From: Callipepla californica brunnescens
Lineage: Eukaryota > Chordata > Aves > Galliformes > Odontophoridae
Direction: 5' to 3'
DNA: 64,000 nt
Assembly: GCA_023055505.1 (NCBI GenBank)
Contig: JALIRH010000099.1
Coordinates: 1,353,961 to 1,417,960, forward strand
Made by a program: the position numbers and the translations under genes. The notes under the pieces are model-generated. The model was not told the origin of the DNA. It did no database searches and was given only the letters and a program-made list of their open reading frames with translations. Below, piece after piece: positions 44,466 through 56,970 of this stretch (its first letter is position 1; every line of letters starts with the position of its first letter).

Positions 44466-47400
44466 GTGTTGGAATAGGACCGATGCCGGCTGATTAGAGA
44501 AGGCGCTATTGAGTGCACGGCAGCCGGCTGACTGGCGTCTTTCTTCAGCGGCAAAAGCAGCAGGAGCCGCGATTGATGCGAGTGAATGGGAATCCGCGGC
44601 TAAGCGCGGTTCGAGCATCAAACTCTCGGCCGCTTTTTCTCTGCTTCTTAAAGGGGGCTATTCCGATGCTCCGGTGACAAGGTTTTCTGGGGAACCCTTA
44701 GAAGCGGTGGAATCACACACGCCTTTGGGAGAGGAACCAGCTTTCCGTACTTAACGCCTCTCCATTGCTTCCATAGTTCTGAAAAACATACCTTTTTGAG
44801 AGAGAATGAGAAAGATCCGCGGGTATTGTAAGAAAATTGAAGTGAATGTGTTAGATTGAGGAAGTAAAAAGGATAACAGCACTGGTCAGAGAAAAGAATG
44901 AAAACGTGCTCGCAGATGAATGAACGATGCAGACATACGTTGCATTCAGTAGCAGAGCAGAATGAGAATCAAAACTTTCCTTCCCATTAACACTGGGATC
45001 CAGCACACATTCTCTTACAACTCCTGAAACCGAGTCACTTTCACGTGTAAACCGCGAATTGTTGGAATAGGACCGCTACCGGCTGATTTTTGAAAAGCCG
45101 CGATTCAGTGCACTGCTGCCGTCTGACTGGCGTCTTTCTTCAGCGGCAAAAGCAGCAGTAGCCGCGATTGATGCGATTCGAGCCTGATACGCGGTTCTTC
45201 GCGGTTCGAACATTAACACGCTGCCGGTTTGCTTTGCTTGTTAAAAGTGGCTTTTGCAACGCTCCGCTGACAGTGTTTTTGGGGAACACTTAGAAGAGGT
45301 GGAATCAAACATACATTTGGTAGAAGAAAAAGTTTAACGTACTTAACGCTACTATTTGACTTTTTAGCTCTGAATACCATACCGTTCCAAAAGAAAAAGG
45401 GAATGAATTGTTTGTTTGGCAAGAAAAACTTGTGTGACGATATTAAAAAGAGGTAGGAAAAGGAATAACAAGACTGGTCAGAGAAAAGAATGAAAACGTG
45501 CTCGTAGATGAATGAACGATGCAGACATACGTTGCATTCTGTAGTAGAGCAGAATGAGAATCAAAACTTTCCCTCCCACTAACATTGGGATGCAGCATAC
45601 GTACACTTACAACACCAGAATTGGAGTCACTTTCACGTGTAAACCGCGATTTGTTGGAGAAGAACCGCTACCGGCTGATTACTGAAGCCGCGATTCAGTG
45701 CACTTTTACCGGCTGACTGGCGTCTTTCTTCAGCGGCAAAAGCAGCAGGAGCCGCGATTGATGCGAGTGAATGGGAATCCGCGGCTAGGCGCGGTTCGAG
45801 CATCAAACTCTCGGCCGCTTTGCTCTGCTTCTTAAAGGGGGCTATTCCGATGCTCCGGTGACAAGGTTTTCTGGGGAGCCCTTAGAAGCGGTGGAATCAC
45901 ACACGCCTTTGGGAGAGGAACCAGCTTTCCGTACTTAACGCCTCTCCATTGCTTCCATAGTTCTGAAAAACATACCTTTTTGAGAGAGAATGAGAAAGAT
46001 CCGCGGGTATTGTAAGAAAATTGAAGTGAATGTGTTAGATTAAGGAAGTAAAAAGGATAACAGCACTGGTCAGAGAAAAGAATGAAAACGTGCTCGTAGA
46101 TGAATGAACGATTCAGACATACGTTGCATACAGTAACAGAGCAGAATGAGAATCAAAACTTTCCTTCCCAGTAACAATGGGATCCAGCATACATTCACTT
46201 CCAACTCCTGAAACCGAGTCACTTTCACATGTAAAACGCGATTTGTTGGAATAGGACCGCTACCGGCTGATTTTTGAAAAGCCGCGATTCAGTGCACTGC
46301 TGCTGTCTGGCTGGCGTCTTTCTTCAGCGGCAAAAGCAGCAGTAGCCGCGATTGATGCGATTCGAGCCTGATACGCGGTTCTTCGCGGTTCGAACATTAA
46401 CACGCTGCCGGTTTGCTTTGCTTGTTAAAAGTGGCTTTTGCAACGCTCCGCTGACAGTGTTTTTGGGGAACACTTAGAAGTGGTGAATCAAACATACATT
46501 TGGTAGAAGAAACAGCTTGACGTACTTAACGCTACTATTTGACTTTTTAGCTCTGAATACCATACCGTTCCAAAAGAAAAAGGGAATGAATTGTTTGTTT
46601 GGCAAGTAAAAACTTGTGTGACGATATTAACTAGAGGTAGGAAAAGGAATAACAAGACTGGTCAGAGAAAAGAATGAAAACGTGCTCGTAGATGAATGAA
46701 TGATGCAGACATACGTTGCATTCAGTAGTAGAGCAGAATGAGAATCAAAACTTTCCCTCTCACTAACACTGGGATCCAGCATCCATTCACTTACAACACC
46801 AGAATTGGAGTCACTTTCAGGTTTAAACCGCGATTTGTTGGAATAGAAACGCTGCCGGCTGATTACTGAAGACGCTATTCAGTGCACGTCTTTCAACTGA
46901 CTGGCTTCTTTCTTCAGCGGCAAAAGCAGCAGGAGCCGCGATTGATGCGATTCGAACATGATTCACGGTTTTCCGCGGTTCGAACATTAGCACGCTGCCG
47001 GTTTGCTATGTTTGTTAAAGGGAGCTTTTGCAATGCTCAGATGACAGTGTTTTTGGGGAACATTTAGAAGCGGTGGAATCACACAATGCAATTAGTAGAA
47101 GAAACAGCTTTCCGTAATAAACTTTTCTATTTTGCTTCTTTATCTCTGAATACCATACTTTTGCAAAAGAGAATCGAAAGATACTTGTGTTCGACAAGAA
47201 AAAGTTTTTCCATGTATTAACTAGAAGTACGAAAAAGAATAACAACACTGGTCAGAGTAAAGAATGAAAACGTGCTCGTAGATGAATGAACGATGCAGAC
47301 ATACGTTGCATTCAGTAGTAGAGCAGAATGAGAATCAAAACTTTCCCTCCCACTAACATTGGGATGCAGCATACATACACTTACAACTCCTGAAAAGGAG

Positions 47401-50400
47401 TCACTTTCACGTGTAAACCGCGATTTGTTGGAGAAGAACCGCTACCGGCTGATTATTGATGCCGCGATTCAGTGCACGACAGCCGGCTGACTGGCGTCTT
47501 TCTTCAGCGGCAAAAGCAGCAGGAGCCGCGATTGGTGCGATTGAATCGGAATCCGCGGCTAAGCGCGGTTCGAGCATCAAATTCTCTGCCGCTTTTTCTC
47601 TGCTTCTAAAGGGAGCTATTCCGATGCTCCGGTGACAAGGTTTTCTGGAGAACATTTAGAAGCGGTAGAATCACACACACCTTTGGGAGAGGAATTATCT
47701 TTCCGTACTTAACGTCTCTCCATTGCTTTCATAGTTCTGAAAAACATACCTTTTTGAGAGAGAATGAGAAAGATCCGCCGGTATTGTAAGAAAATTCAAG
47801 TGAGTGTATTAGATTAAGGAAGTAAAAAGGATAACAGCACTGGTCAGAGAAAAGAATGAAAACGTGCTCGCAGATGAATGAACGATGCAGACATACGTTG
47901 CATTCAGTAGCAGAGCAGAATGAGAATCAAAACTTTCCCTCTCACTAACACTGGTATTCAGCTTACATTCACTTACAACTCCTGAAACGGAGTCACTTTC
48001 AAGTCTAAAACGCGATTTGTTGGAATTAGACAGCCAACGGCTAACTTTTGAAAAGCCGCGATTCAGTGCACTGTTGCCGTCTGACTAGCGTCTTTCTTCA
48101 GCGGCAAAAGCTTTAGTAGCCGTGATTGATGCGATTCGAGCCTGATACGCGGTTCCGCGCTGTTCGAACATAAAGCTCGCTGCTGGTTTGCTGTGCATGT
48201 TAAAGGTGGCTTAAGCAATGCTCTGATGACAGTGTTTTTGGGAAACATTAGAAGCTGTGGAATCACACAATGCATTTAGGAGAAGTAACAGCTTTCCGTA
48301 GTAAATGTTTCTCTTTTGCTTCTTTAACTCTGAATACCATACGGTTCCGAAGGAGAATCGGAGAGATACTTGTGTTCGACAAGAGAAAGTTTTTTCGTGT
48401 ATTAACTAGATTTACTAAAAAGAATAACAAGACTGGTCAGAGAAAAGAATGCAAACGTGCTCGTAGATGAATGAACGATGCAGACATTGTTGCATACAGT
48501 AACAGAGCAGAATGAGAATAAAATCTTACCCTCCCATTAACATTGGGATCCAGCATCCATTCACTTACAACTCCTGAAACGGAGTCACTTTCACGTGTAA
48601 ACCACGATTTGTTGGAGAAGAACCGCTACCGGCTGATTATTGAAGCCGCGATTCAGTGCACTGCTGCCGCCTGACTGGCGTCTTTCTTCAGCGGCAAAAG
48701 CAGCAGTAGCCGCTTTTGATGCGATTCGAGCTGAATTCAAAGTTCTTCGCGGTTCGAACATTAACACGCTGCCGGTTTGCTATGTTTGTTTAAGGTGGCT
48801 TTAGCAAATCTCCACTGGCAGTTCTTTTGGGGAACACTTAGAAGAGGTGGAATCAAATATACATTTGATAGAAGAAGCAGCTTGACGTACTTAATGCTAC
48901 TATTTGACTTTTTAGCTCTGAATACCATACCGTTCCAAAAGAAAAAGGGAATGAATTGTTTGTTTGGCAAGAAAAACTTGTGTGACGATATTAAAAAGAG
49001 GTAGGAAAAGGAATAACAAGACTGGTCAGAGAAAAGAATGAAAACGTGCTCGTAGATGAATGAACGATGCAGACATACGTTGCATTCTGTAGTAGAGCAG
49101 AATGAGAATCAAAACTTTCCCTCCCACTAACATTGGGATGCAGCATACGTACACTTACAACACCAGAATTGGAGTCACTTTCACGTGTAAACCGCGATTT
49201 GTTGGAGAAGAACCGCTACCGGCTGATTACTGAAGCCGCGATTCAGTGCACTTTTACCGGCTGACTGGCGTCTTTCTTCAGCGGCAAAAGCAGCAGGAGC
49301 CGCGATTGATGCGAGTGAATGGGAATCCGCGGCTAGGCGCGGTTCGAGCATCAAACTCTCGGCCGCTTTGCTCTGCTTCTTAAAGGGGGCTATTCCGATG
49401 CTCCGGTGACAAGGTTTTCTGGGGAACCCTTAGAAGCGGTGGAATCACACACGCCTTTGGGAGAGGAACCAGCTTTCCGTACTTAACGCCTCTCCATTGC
49501 TTCCATAGTTCTGAAAAACATACCTTTTTGAGAGAGAATGAGAAAGATCCGCGGGTATTGTAAGAAAATTGAAGTGAATGTGTTAGATTGAGGAAGTAAA
49601 AAGGATAACAGCACTGGTCAGAGAAAAGAATGAAAACGTGCTCGCAGATGAATGAACGATTCAGACATACGTTGCATACAGTAACAGAGCAGAATAAGAA
49701 TCAAAACTTTCACTCCTATTAAAACTGGGATCCAGCACACATTCTCTTACAACTCCTGAAACGGAGTCACTTTCACGTGTAAACCGCGAATTGTTGGAAT
49801 AGGACCGCTACCGGCTGATTTTTGAAAAGCCGCGATTCAGTGCACTGCTGCCGTCTGACTGGCGTCTTTCTTCAGCGGCAAAAGCAGCAGTAGCCGCGAT
49901 TGATGAGATTCGAGCGGAATCCGAGGTTCTGAGCGGTTCGAATATTAACACTCTGCCGGTTTGCTCTGCTTGTTAAAGAAGGCTTTTGCAACGCTCCGAT
50001 GATAGTGTTTTTGGGGAACACTTAGAAGAGGTGGAATCAAACATACATTTGGTAGAAGAAACAGCTTGACGTACTTAACGCTTCTATTTTTCTTCCTCAG
50101 CTCTGAATATCATACCGTTGCAAATGACAATCTGAATTGTCCGTTTGTTTGGCAAGAAAAACTTGTGTGACTAGAGGTGCTAAAAAAGGTTACAAGACTG
50201 CTCAGAGAAAAGAATGAAAACTTGCTCGCAGATGAATGAATGATGCAGGCATACGTTGCATTCAGTAGCAGTGCAGAATGAGAATCAAAACTTTCCCTCT
50301 CACTAACACTGGGATCAGGCATCCATTCACTTACAACTCCTGAAACGGAGTCACTTTCACGTGTAAACCGCGATTTGTTGGAGTAGGAACGCTACCGGCT

Positions 50401-52100
50401 GATTATTGAAAAGCCACGATTCAGTGCACTTTTACCGGCTGACTGGCTTCTTTCTTCAGCGGCAAAAGCAGCAGGGGCCGCGATTGATGCGATTGAATCG
50501 GAATCCGCGGCTAAGCGCGGTTCGAGCATCAAACTCTCGGCCGCTTTGCACTGCTTCTTAAATGGGGCTATTCCGATGCTCCGGTGACAAGGTTTTCTGG
50601 AGAACACTTAGAAGCTGTAGAATCACACATACTATTGGGAGAATTAAATTTTCGTACTTAACTCCTCTCCATTGCTTCCATAGTTCTGAAAAACATACCT
50701 TTTTGAGAGAAAATGAGAACGATCCACGTGTATTGTAAGAAAATTGAAGTGAATGTGGTAGATTGTGGAAGTAAAAATGATACCAACACTGGTAGGAGAA
50801 AAGAATGAAAACGTGCTCGCAGATGAATGAATGATGCAGACATACGTTGCATTCAGTAGCAGAGCAGAATGAGAATCAAAACTTTCCCTCCTATTGACAC
50901 TGGGATCCAGCACACATTCTCTTACAACTCCAGAAACGGAGTCACTTTCACATGTAAACCGCGATTTGCTTGATTAGGACCGCTACCGGCTGATTATTGA
51001 AAAGCCACGATTCAGTGCACTGCTGCTGTCTGACTGGCGTCTTTCTTCAGCGGCAAGAGCAGCAGGAGCCCCGATTGATGCGATTGAATTGGAATCCGCG
51101 GCTAAGCGCGGTTCGAGCATCAAACTCTCTGCCGCTTTGCTCTGCTTCTTAAAGGGAGCCATTACGATGCTCCGGTGACAAGGTTTTATGAGGAACATTT
51201 AGAAGCGGTAGAATCACACACGAGAATCAAATCTTTCCCTCCCAGTAACTTTGGGATCCAGCATGCATTCTCTTACAACTCCTGAAACGGAGTCACTTTC
51301 ACGTGTTAGACGCGATTTGATGAAATTTGACTGCAACCGGCTAATTATTGATGCCGCTATTCAGTGCACGTCTGTCGTTTTATTGGCGTCTTTCTTCAGC
51401 GGCAAAAGCAGTAATAGCCGCGATTGATGCGATTCGAGCCTGATACGCGGTTCTTCGCGTTTCAAATAGAAAGCTCGCAGCCGTTTTGCTCTGCTTTTTA
51501 AAGAAGGCTTTTGCAATGATCCGATTACCGTGTTTTTGGGGAACATTTCGAAGCGGTTGAATCACACAATGCATTTGGTAGAAAAAACAGCTTGACGTAT
51601 TCAACACTACTATTTGACTTCTTTAGCTCTGAATATCATACCGTTCCAAATGAACATCGGAATGATCCGTTTCTTCCACATAAAAACTGGTGTGATGAAT
51701 GAATGATGCAGACATACGTTGTATACAGTTGCAGAGCAGAATGAGAATCAAAACTTACCCTCCCATTAATAATAGGATTCAGCTTCCATTCACTTACAAC
51801 TCCTGAAACGGAGTCACTTTGACATGGAAACCGCGATTTGCTTGATTAGGACCTCTGCTGGCTGATTCTTGAAGCCGCTATTCATTGCATGGCACCTTGA
51901 TGACGCTCGTCTTTCTTCAGCGGCAAAAGCAGCAGGAGCCGCGATTGATGCCATAGAATCGGAATTCGCAGATCAGCGCCATTCGAACATAGAGCTCGCT
52001 GCTGGTGTGATCTACTTGGTAAAGGGGGCTTTTGCGATGCTCTGATTATACGGTTTCTTGCTGAACATTTCGAAGCAGTGGAATCACACCTGATTTGTCT
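44466..52100. repeat. 592-bp satellite array, 14 units
   Basis: Units begin with TTGTTGGA-type sequence at about 44466, 45060, 45652, 46244, 46837, 47426, 48017, 48609, 49200, 49791, 50377, 50966, 51316 and 51836; the period is 586-593 bp except for shortened units near the right end (350 and 520 bp). At least two unit types alternate irregularly: one with GGTGACAAGGTTTTCTGG and one with TGACAGTGTTTTTGGGGAAC. All 14 units keep TTTCTTCAGCGGCAA unchanged. About 735 bp at 45345-46080 is nearly identical to 48893-49628, a six-unit offset. ORFs of 60-97 codons in various units are not conserved in frame and are not called. I do not recognise the satellite family. Confidence 0.92.
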
Positions 52101-53115
52101 AGAGGAGAAATGACACCTAAGACTATTGCTAACCCGAAACCTAATCCAAGCTCCAACCTTTATCCTATCCACAATCTTTGCCCTAACTCACAACCTAACC
52201 CTCAACCTCAACCTAACCCTAACCCTAACCCTTACCCTAACCCTAGCCTAACCCAAACCCTAACCCTAACCCTACCCTAACCCTAACCCTAACCCTAACC
52301 CTAACCCTACCCCTAACCCTACTTTACCCTAACCCTAATCCTAACACTAACTCTAACTTTATTCCTTACCCTAACACTAATCCAATCCCGAACCCTAACC
52401 CTAATCCTAGCCCTAACTCTAACTTTATTCGTAACCCTATCCCTAATCCAAACAATAACCCTTACCCTAATCAAACCCTATCCCTATTCCTAACCCTTAC
52501 CCTAACCGTATCACAATCCCTATCCTAACTCTTACCATAACCCAAACCCTAACCTAACCCTAACCCTAACCCTAACCCTATCCCTAACCCTTACCCTAAC
52601 CCTAACCCTAACCCTACCCTAACCTTAACTCTACCCTAACCGTATCCCTACCCTAACCCTAACCCTAATCCTAGCCCTTACTCTAACTTTATTCCTAACC
52701 CTACCCCTGATCCAAACACTAACCCTAACCTTAATGTAACCCTAACCCTATTCCTAACCCTTACCCTAACTGTATCCCATTCCCTATCCTAACTCTTACC
52801 ATAACCCTAACCCTGATGCTAATGCTAACCCTAACCCTGAATCTAACCCTTACCCTAACCCTATCCCTTACCCAGAAGCTAACACTTAGCGTTGTACAAT
52901 ACCTAACCGTACCCTAACCCTATCCCTAAACCTAAAAGGAACCCAAACTCTAACCCTAAATCTGTCCCTGAGCCTAACCTTCAACCTTACCCTAACCTTA
53001 ACCCTAACCCTGTTCCATTCTCTAAACATATCTGTAAGCATTACCTTCATCCTAACTCGAACTCTACCCTAACCCTATCCCTTTGACCCCAACACAAAAC
53101 CCAGATTGAGCCTGA
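52101..53115 (+). repeat. Degenerate telomere-like DNA, CCCTAA on the + strand (block 4)
   Basis: Begins right after the last 592-bp unit. It includes short perfect CCCTAA runs (about 52205-52310). The tag AGAAGCTAACACTTAGC with GTTGTACAATACC lies at 52874-52902. From about 52217 it belongs to the 4.78-kb higher-order repeat. Confidence 0.92.
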
Positions 53116-56100
53116 CCCTAACCTAGGTAGCATAAAGTGTATGTAGGGTGAATTTGAGTTTTAGGGTCAAAGTTATATTGTTAGTTTTAGGGTTAGGGTG
53201 AAGGATTGCTTTAGTTCTAGTATTAGGGTGTTTGGGGTTAGGGTTAGGGTAAGGATTTTGGAGTGGATTAGGTTTAGGGTCAGGTTTGGGGGAGTTTTGG
53301 GGTTAGGGTTAGATTTAGGATTAGGGTTAGCAAAAAAGTTGTTTTAGTTTTAGTTTAGGTTAGTGCTAGGATTAGGTTGAGTGTTCTTGTGAAGTTTAGG
53401 TTTAGGGTTAGGTTTAGGTTTAGATTGAGGTTTAGGGTAAGGAGTAGGGTTCATTTGACTTTTAGGGTCAGAGTAGAGTTAAGTCGTGTTAGGGTTAAGG
53501 TTAAGAACAGGATTCAGATTCCAATTAGGTTTTGGGTTCCTACTAGGGATAGGCCTCAAATTAGTGTTAAGGTTAGGGTTAGGGTTAGGTATAGGGAAAG
53601 GGTTAGTGTTAAGGCCAGGGCAAGTGTATGGTTTAGGGTAAAGATTGGATTTAGGGTTAGGTTTAGATGTAGGTTTGGTTTGATCGTTAGGGTGTGAGAA
53701 GGCACCGGCCTTGGATTTCATTTGGAGATTGGGTAAGGTTTAGGAATAGGAATAACATTGGTGTTTAAAAGATGATTAGTGTTAGTATTAGGGATAGGGT
53801 TACGGTTAGAGTTTAGTTAGGGTTGTTAGTTTTAGAGTGAGGGATAGGGGTATGGTTTGGTCTAGTACTTGGGTTAGGGTTTGGGATAGTCCTAGCATTA
53901 GTGTTAGGGTTAGGGTTCCGTTAGGGTTGTGGTAATCTGATGCTAGGTGTCGGGATTAGGGTTGTGCTTAAATGTGGGTTTGGTTTGAGGGTCAGAGTTA
54001 GGGTTAGGGTAGAGTTAGAATTAGGGTAAGAGTTAGGATTAGGTTTAGGATTAGGATAAAGATTAGGTTAGGATTAGTGTTGGCTTTAGGGTTGTGTCTG
54101 GGAGAAGGGTTAGTGTTAGGGATAGACTTAGGGTAAGAGTAAGTGTTAGGAATAGGCATAGGTTTTGGGAAAGTTTCAGAGTTTGGACTGGATTTATGAT
54201 TAGGGTTAGGGACAAAGATTTTTTGAGATTTATGATTAGATTTAGGGAGAAAAGTAGGCTGACTTGTGGTGTTAGCAGTAGGTTTAGGTTTAGGTTTAGG
54301 TTTAGGATTCCATTTGTATTTATTGATCGAGGTTGGGTTAGTTGGAGTGTAAAGGTCAGAGTAGGGTTAGGCCTTGGGATAGGGTTAAGGTTTGGAATAG
54401 GATTAGGATTCAAATGATGTTACGGGTTGGTGTTAGGGTTAGGGAAAGGTTAGGATCAGGGTTGAGGTCAGGGTTAGGTATAGGAAAAGGGTTAGTGTTA
54501 GGGCTAGGGCAATTGGAAGGGTTAGGCTTAGGCTTAGATATTAGGGTTAGGTTTAGGCGGAGGTTTGGTTCGAGTGTCAGGGTGAGAGAAGGGGTAGGCC
54601 TGGGGTTTGGTTTTGGGTTACATCATACAAATCATCCCATACATTAGCTGGGGTGGGAGGTGCAAGGAACAGCCAGCAAAGTGCTGAGTTCATTCCAATC
54701 AGAGGACCTGAAGATCGGGTAGCTACTATCAAACCGTTTGTGTTGCCAATTCCGATGATATTTATGGGGCCCTGATGTTATGGTTCAGTGGGGAGTCACT
54801 ATCAAGTCCAAACCCAATCCAAACCCCAAACCTACTCCTATTCCTAAACCTTATCTTAACCCTAAACCAAACCCAAACCCAAGGCCCTCCCCTTCTCTCA
54901 GCCTAACACTCAAACTAACCTAAACCCGAAACTAACCCTACATTTATCCTAATCTTACCCATATTCTAAGGCCTAACCCTACTCTGACCAGAAAGCTCAT
55001 GTTGTCTAAAATCTACCCCTTACCTAAAACCTAAATCGACAAAAAAACCTAACCCGAAACCTCAACCTAACTCTTCTCCTAACTAGAACACCAGCACTTC
55101 ACCTTACCCTAACTGGAAACCTAGGACTAAATCCTTACCTTGTCCAGAACCCTATTCCTAACCCAAACCAGAATTCGAACCTCTACCCTAACCAAAACCC
55201 TTCCCCTAAACCTAAACCTAATGCTACCCTCAACCAAACCCTAGCCCTAAATCCTACCCTAAAACCAACACCACGTTTAAGCTCAAACCTCAAGCCTCAA
55301 AGAAAGCATCAGATTACCGCAGATCTCACCTAACACTAACCCCAATCCAATCCCTTCTACTAACCCCAAACCCAATCCAAACACCAAAACTATTCCTATT
55401 CCTAAACCTAACACTAAGCCAGAACCAAACCCAAGGCCTACCCCTTCTCTCAGCCTGACACTCAAACTAACCTAGACCTGAACGCAACGCTAAATCAAAT
55501 ACTAAAACTCACCCTTAGCCAAGGCCCTTTTAGGACCCTTCCCTGGTCCTAAAACTAAAGAGAACCCTACCCCTTCCACTAAACCTTCATCTACATCCCT
55601 AACCCTTACCCTAAACCTAAATCTACACCAAAACCTAACCCTAACCCTAACATGTCTTCTAACTGTAAAACTAACGCTTCACCTAACCCGAACTGAAACC
55701 CCAGGACTAAACCTTACCTAACAAACACCTAGCTATATTCCTAACCCTATCCTGAAACCTAACGTTAACCCTAACCCTAAAAACAACTTGGAACCAAACC
55801 CTAACCCTAACCTAACCCTTATCAGAACCCTAAATCTAATCCTAACCGTTACCTCAATTGAACTCCAATTCTTCCTGAAATCTAAATGGGACCTTAAAAC
55901 CAACCCCAGATGGAAGCCCAACCCTAAACCTAACACAAAGCATTAGATTACCACAGCCATCACCTAACTCTAACCCCAGCCTTAACGCTAATACTATCCC
56001 AAACACTATTCCAATTCCTAAACCCAACACAAACCCAAAAACACAAAGCCTACAATTCTCACAGCCTAACACTGAAAGGAAACCTAAATCTTACCCTAAC

Positions 56101-56970
56101 TCTAAAACTAATCCCAAGCATGACCACAATTTAAACTCTAAATCTACCTTCAAACTAAAGCTGACCCTAACACCAACCTCAAGTAAAAGCCCAACCCTAA
56201 GCCTAACACAAAGCATTAGATTACCACAACGCTCACCTAACTTCTAACCCCCACCCTAACACTAATACTAAAGCAATCAGATTCCAAATACTAACCCAAT
56301 TCCTATTCTGAAACCCAAAACTATTCCAAAAACAAACCCAAGGCCTAACCTTTCTCTCACCCTAACAATCAAAGAAAACCTATTCCTAAACCTAATCCTA
56401 AATCTAGTCCTAACCCTAACCCTCACCCTTAATCTAACCCCAACCCCCACCCAGAAGCGAACACTTAGCATTGTACAATACCTAAACGTACCCCTAATCC
56501 TTATCACTAAACCTAAAAGGAACCTGAAACATAGTGCTAAATACGAACCCTAACCCTGAAGACTAACGCTAACAATGAACCAATTCCTATACCTTTTCCT
56601 TCCTCCAAATTGATTCCTAGCACTAACCCTAACCCTACATTAACCCTATCCTAACCCTAACCCTAACCCTAGCCCTAAACTACATTAACCCTAACCCTAA
56701 CCCTAACCCTAACCCTAAACCTAAACCTAAACCTAACCCTAACCCTAACCCTAATTCCTAACCCTTACCTTAACTGTATCACAATCCCTATCCTAATTCT
56801 TACCCTAACCCTAACCCTAACCCTAACCCTAACTCTAACCTTAACCCTAACCCTAATCCTAACCCTAACCCTAACCCTAATCCTAACCCTAACCCTAACC
56901 CTAACCCTAACCCTAATTCCTAACCCTTACCTTAACTGTATAAAAATCCCTATCCTAATTCTTATTCTAA
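52217..56970. repeat. 4.78-kb strand-switching telomere-like higher-order repeat, copy 1
   Basis: One unit reads: CCCTAA-type (to about 53115), a switch to TTAGGG-type (about 53150-54619), a unique ~190-bp spacer (54620-54808), then CCCTAA-type (54809-56970). Matching coordinates in copy 2 are 4748-4773 bp further on, the difference coming from extra perfect hexamers. Open frames inside are hexamer translations. Confidence 0.88.
54620..54808. other. Unique 189-bp spacer at the TTAGGG/CCCTAA junction, copy 1
   Basis: Non-telomeric sequence from ACATCATACAAATCATCCC to GGGAGTCACTATCAAGTCC. It separates TTAGGG-type DNA on the left from CCCTAA-type on the right, and recurs at the same place in copy 2. 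I recognise no coding region or mobile element in it. Confidence 0.8.

Noticed and set aside
44600..51130. GGTTCGAAC/GGTTCGAGC in satellite units as a Pol III B box
   Set aside because: The core is close to GGTTCGANTCC but the final positions do not fit, no convincing A box lies at the right distance, and there is no terminator pattern.
44509..51607. 60-97-codon ORFs in the 592-bp satellite
   Set aside because: Frames are not conserved between units and are cut by indels; no unit has an ORF kept in all copies.
44466..52100. CRISPR-like or other prokaryotic repeat array
   Set aside because: The period of 592 bp with no unique spacers, plus avian retroelements around it, marks a eukaryotic satellite.
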